Made by a program: the position numbers and the translations under genes
Notes under the pieces: model-generated
The model's database searches: none
Seen by the model: the letters and a program-made list of their open reading frames with translations, nothing else
Told to the model about the DNA's origin: nothing
Shown here: in pieces, positions 60,188 through 64,000 of the stretch
Numbering within the stretch: position 1 is the first letter of the stretch
Layout of the letters: each line of letters begins with the position of its first letter
Origin: Cunninghamella blakesleeana
Lineage: Eukaryota > Mucoromycota > Mucoromycetes > Mucorales > Cunninghamellaceae
Length of the DNA stretch: 64,000 bases
Direction: 5' to 3'
Assembly: GCA_017871115.1 (NCBI GenBank)
Contig: JAFCIZ010000005.1
Location: 2,278,501 to 2,342,500 of the forward strand

Positions 60188-60358
60188 GGTTTATATAGTT
60201 AAAGACTTAAATACAAGATATATTTATTATTTATAGGCTAAAAAGTTATATAAGTGTAATATAAAATATTATTTTCAAAAAATAAAGAGTGAGAAAAAAA
60301 TAATGAAAGAAAAAAAAGAAAAAAAAATTTCTTTTATCTGCATTTTTGAATTTTTTTT

Positions 60359-60369
60359 TTAAATCTCCG
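60359..60369 (-). promoter_or_regulatory. recurrent motif CGGAGATTTAA
   Basis: On the minus strand, in sense with homocitrate synthase and 172-182 nt upstream of its start. It is followed by an A/T tract in the gene direction. Function inferred from recurrence only. Confidence 0.45.
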
Positions 60370-61699
60370 TACATTTTTTATTTAATGAAAAATATACATA
60401 TATATAAAACCCTTCTTTTTTTAAATAGTTAACTAGATTTTATTTTATTGTCTTCTCGTCCTCTTTTTTTTTTTTTTAGCAAGTATATAGTATTATTAAA
60501 TTTAAAATAAAAGTGATCAATATATTTTGTATTGTTTCTTTAAAAAAATTATATATCAAAATGATAAGATCAAAATAACTTAAAAAGGAAATAGAAGTTT
60601 TTTTTGTATCACACAAGTTATTTTATAAAGGGTATAATAAGAAATAATATAGGCTTACATTAAAGAGAGACATAAATTTCTTTTAAAATCATATAGTCAA
60701 GTACGATTTAAATCATTGATAATGTTACTTACAAAAGAATTTAACTGATTTATCTATTCTTTCATATATAAAGCTGTTTATTCTAGTACAATAATGAATT
60801 ACCTATTAAGCATATTCATTTCTTTTCAAAGCACTATGATTGACGTTTATAATTTCTTTGATATATTCTTTTAAAATGAATGGTTGTTAATGAAATTCGC
60901 TGAAGACCCTTTTTTTTGTGAGAGTGCTTTTTTTTTATTCATTTATTTGTCTTTCAAAAAAAAAACTAAGAAAGCCACCAATTCTTATGTACGGTGATTC
61001 ACATTTTTTTTAAAAAAAAGTATCAATAATTTTATTCTTAATACAAGGTAGTCATTGATTGCATTGCATTGATCAAATCATAGTATCATTTTCTTCAATA
61101 AGTAGTTATTGTGAGCTCTATTTAAATACACCCTTATCGTTTTAGTAGAGTCCATTCTTAATAAGTATTACTTTTCACTATATTTGATACGCATTTACCA
61201 ACCAAAAAAGTTAATTAAGCCAAAATAAATCTATCAGTTTTAGCATTGCAAAGTCAGATAATATATCATTAATTCAATTGTTAATTTATTGAGTTTATCT
61301 TATAAGCGATGGTAAGGTACTACATTATATGTTGCCTCAGTAAGTAATGAGCTCTTTTTAATATATGATATATATATATATATATGTATTTGTTGGCTTA
61401 TTTTACTGCTATAACAAAATCTGGATAATTTGGTGGTTCGTATTTGATAATTAATTATTATCACTATTTAATGTCAGTCACATTATCCGATTTGTTATTG
61501 TTGTAGTGTGGTTTTATGCGAGCTGTATATAAAAAATTAATTGATTCTCTACTATAATAGCCTTTTAAACGGTTACAATATAAGAGTAATGCAAATAATA
61601 TAAGATTTAATAAAATTGTATATAAATAATAAAACAAGGTAAAAGTTTGTAAATACTACAAAAAGAAAAAAGTTGAAAAAAAAACTATTTTCAAAAGTT

Positions 61700-61710
61700 C
61701 GGAATTTCAA
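61700..61710 (+). promoter_or_regulatory. recurrent motif CGGAATTTCAA without adjacent gene
   Basis: A motif copy in the gene-poor region, about 1.06 kb before the eS10 start. No coding region follows within several hundred bases. It may mark a distal element or an unrecognised non-coding transcript, or be chance. Confidence 0.25.
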
Positions 61711-62769
61711 CTTAAAAATAATCTACCAAGCTTTTCAATTTTATGCTTAATTTAGTAATTAACCTTTTTATTTCCTTTTGCTTTATATCTACTTATATTC
61801 ATTATTATTAATAAAAGAAAATGAAATAAAAATATTTATACATAAAGCAAAAAATAGGTTACATTATATATATATATATATATATATTTAAAAAAGTGAA
61901 AGGATTATTCAAAAACTAATCTCCACAGCTCAAATACAAAGTGCTGTGATGTATCAACATGTCTATGGCATCATCATTTACTATAGATTTAATAATTTTT
62001 ATAAGATTGTCATGGGTATTTATGAATTAATTTAAATCATAATATTTTAAGTTGATTTATCATTTAGTTTTATATACAAAAATTGACAGCAAAAATAAAA
62101 CAATGGTCTTCAAAATTGGATATTTCTTATTTATCCCATGGTGTGATGTAATAACAAAAATCAATATAAAAAAATATTAAGGTATATATACTTTATATAA
62201 TATAAACGCCATTTTTTAATAACTCTATATTGTATTATATATATTACAAGTGCTTTTTTATTTCATTTGGTGATCTATTATTTTTAATGTCCGAATAAAG
62301 AAAAGGGGAAAATTACCATTTTAAAAATCTCTACACAATTTTAAATTGAGTTGACTCCCTCCTCTTCCGCATTGGTAAAAAAAAAAAAGTGAATACACAT
62401 ATCATCCATCCATCCATCCATCACTATTATGTTCAAATCAATTAATCTTTCATTTTTATTCATCTATTCGCCATAATTACCGTATATTTATTTTATATAG
62501 GACATATAATGTATGTAAAAAAAGAAGATATATGACACGAAAAAGAAATTGAAAAAGGATATTGAAATATAAAGAAATTCAATTCGGAATGCAACACTTT
62601 TTATAAACTCAATAATAATACACTATTATATTGTTGGATATACAATTATATATAAATATATATTAAATACTTGGAAAAATAATATTCTGTTATTCACCAA
62701 ATACAGATACATTTATTAAAATTTTTATTATATATCTATATATTGCACTTTACATAAAAAATAGATATC

Positions 62770-63897
62770 ATGCTTATTTCCAAGGAAAACCGCAAAGCTA
62801 TTTACGAAGCTCTCTTCAAGGGTAAAAATAAATAAATAGCGAATATATATTTGTATTAAAAAGGGATAAATATATGTATAAAGAAGACAAGTTTTATCAG
62901 CAATAATAAAAAAACTGAAAGAAAAAAGGAAAACAATAGAATATCAGTTACACAGACCTATCTACCCACAAACATTAAATAAAATATAATAAATGCCTAA
63001 TCAACCAACAATCATACATATTATTCAGCAACCTTTCAATTAATAATAATAATATAGGATCAACGTTATTTTTATCAATTCAATCATTCACTAACGCATT
63101 ATATGTTCATGATTTTTTTTTGATATTTAATAGATGGTGCCTTAGTTGCTGCCAAAGATTTCAATGCTCCCAAGCACCCTGAAATTGATGTTCCTAACTT
63201 GGAAGTAATCAAGTCCATGCAATCTTTAACTTCTAAAGGTTTAGTAAAGACTCAATTCTCTTGGCAATACTATTACTACACCCTTACTGATGAAGGTATT
63301 GACTATCTCCGTGAATGTAAGTATTAATATATATATATATATATATATATAGAAAGAGAGTGATGTATATAAAACATAAAAAGAGATAATCATACTTATT
63401 AATTTTGTAATATTTTATTTATTTTATTTTTTTATAATAAATATATTAATATTTAGATCTCCACTTGCCCACTGAAATTGTTCCTGCTACCTTAAAGAAG
63501 GCTGCTCGCCCTGCTGCCCCCCGTCGTACTTGTAAGTTAGATAATATTAAAAATGAAAGAAAAAAAAAGTAATTCATATTTTAATCATTATTCTTTTTTT
63601 AAATAAATAAATAATATTATCTATAGTCGGTGAAGGTCGTGAAGGTTCAGGTCCCCGCGGTCCTCGTGGTGATCGTGATGATTATCGTCGTAAGGAAGGT
63701 GCCTCTGGTGACTTCAAGCCTGAATTCCGTGGTGGTTTCGGTAAGCTTTTTTTTTTTTAAAAAAAAATAAAAAGGATAATATAAACATATATTTATATTT
63801 ATATATGCTAATTATTTTATTTTTCTTCATTTTATAATTTTGTCTATTTTTTTTTTTTTTACAATTTTTACTATTAGGACGTGGTCGTCGCGAATAA
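62770..63897 (+). CDS. RPS10: 40S ribosomal protein eS10
   Basis: Five exons: 62770-62821, 63134-63316, 63457-63531, 63627-63740, 63878-63897, giving 147 residues. The protein sits in the head of the small subunit near the mRNA entry/beak. It begins [20 protein letters not shown], then [40 protein letters not shown] and [13 protein letters not shown], which are the S10 plectin domain. The C-terminal tail is Gly/Arg-rich ([15 protein letters not shown] and GGFGRGRRE), as in fungal and animal eS10. The third position of codons is richer in C than in neighbours, fitting high expression. The last exon is 20 nt long and the first intron 312 nt. An upstream CGGAATGCAAC element at 62585-62595 may be a variant of the recurrent motif. 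Confidence 0.95.
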
Positions 63898-64000
63898 ATT
63901 ATTATGTTTGTAGATTCATAATTTTTAAGTTTAATGATTTCATGATTTTTTTTCTTTTCATATAATATTAATTATGATGAACATTTAATAAAAAAAATAC

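Larger units (their letters stand above)
60188..62769. other. gene-poor stretch, about 2.6 kb
   Basis: Divergent region between homocitrate synthase and eS10. No open frame with a normal amino acid mix, and no tRNA or other RNA recognised. It holds two copies of the recurrent motif (60359-60369 and 61700-61710), TA microsatellites (about 61366-61386 and 61866-61888) and a CATC repeat (about 62403-62423). Confidence 0.5.

Overview
This is a nuclear segment from an AT-rich, intron-dense early-diverging fungus, most likely a member of Mucoromycota. The evidence is: short AT-rich introns in nearly every gene; fungal pathway genes (homocitrate synthase of the alpha-aminoadipate lysine route, the NAD-dependent methylenetetrahydrofolate dehydrogenase Mtd1, a Ymr099c-type hexose-phosphate epimerase, an Ygl114w-type OPT transporter); animal-like features that are rare in yeasts (a NIPA transporter, a UBE2T-like E2, a possible BLOC-1 subunit, a U12-type intron); and poly-Asn/poly-Gln tracts encoded by AAT and CAA runs. 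No transposon, rRNA or tRNA was recognised. The genus cannot be fixed from the sequence alone.

Layout. 1-154: last exon of an unidentified gene. 556-2023 (+): UPF0014/FetB-like membrane protein. 2232-3104 (-): glucosamine-6-phosphate N-acetyltransferase. 3402-5348 (+): double-hotdog acyl-CoA thioesterase. 5999-7397 (+): Mtd1. 7970-10272 (+): gamma-tubulin. 10567-11937 (-): eIF3g. 12513-13318 (+): ribosomal uS11. 13671-15198 (+): glucose-6-phosphate 1-epimerase. 15527-16509 (+): Surf4/Erv29. 17272-18153 (+): small coiled-coil protein, possibly BLOC-1 subunit 5. 19606-22284 (-): heat shock factor. 23323-25092 (-): casein kinase 2 alpha. 25580-26005 (-): GFA/CENP-V-domain protein. 26576-28144 (+): UBE2T-like E2 with an Asn-rich tail. 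28359-29836 (+): peroxisomal enoyl-CoA isomerase. 30370-31381 (+): CFEM-like GPI protein. 32343-34036 (+): secreted aspartyl-protease-like protein lacking its catalytic motifs. 35241-37225 (-): NIPA transporter. 38217-39737 (+): orphan coiled-coil protein. 40008-40962 (-): peptidyl-tRNA hydrolase. 41853-44603 (+): CCT3 chaperonin. 45785-47592 (+): saccharopine-dehydrogenase-like oxidoreductase. 48216-48866 (-): RPB11. 51786-54311 (-): OPT transporter. 56329-58451 (+): DHHC palmitoyltransferase. 58784-60187 (-): homocitrate synthase. 62770-63897 (+): ribosomal eS10.

The genes are ordinary single eukaryotic units and no gene cluster is evident. Most exon structures were derived by hand: each junction was required to keep the reading frame and to rebuild conserved family sequence, and every multi-exon model sums to a whole number of codons. 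The most interesting observations are a U12-type AT-AC intron in the DHHC gene (56626-56718), a 4-nt exon in the CK2 alpha gene (23849-23852), a catalytically dead secreted aspartyl protease next to a CFEM-like cell-surface protein, and a recurrent GC-containing motif (about CGGNRWTTNAA) roughly 85-180 nt upstream of several unrelated housekeeping genes.
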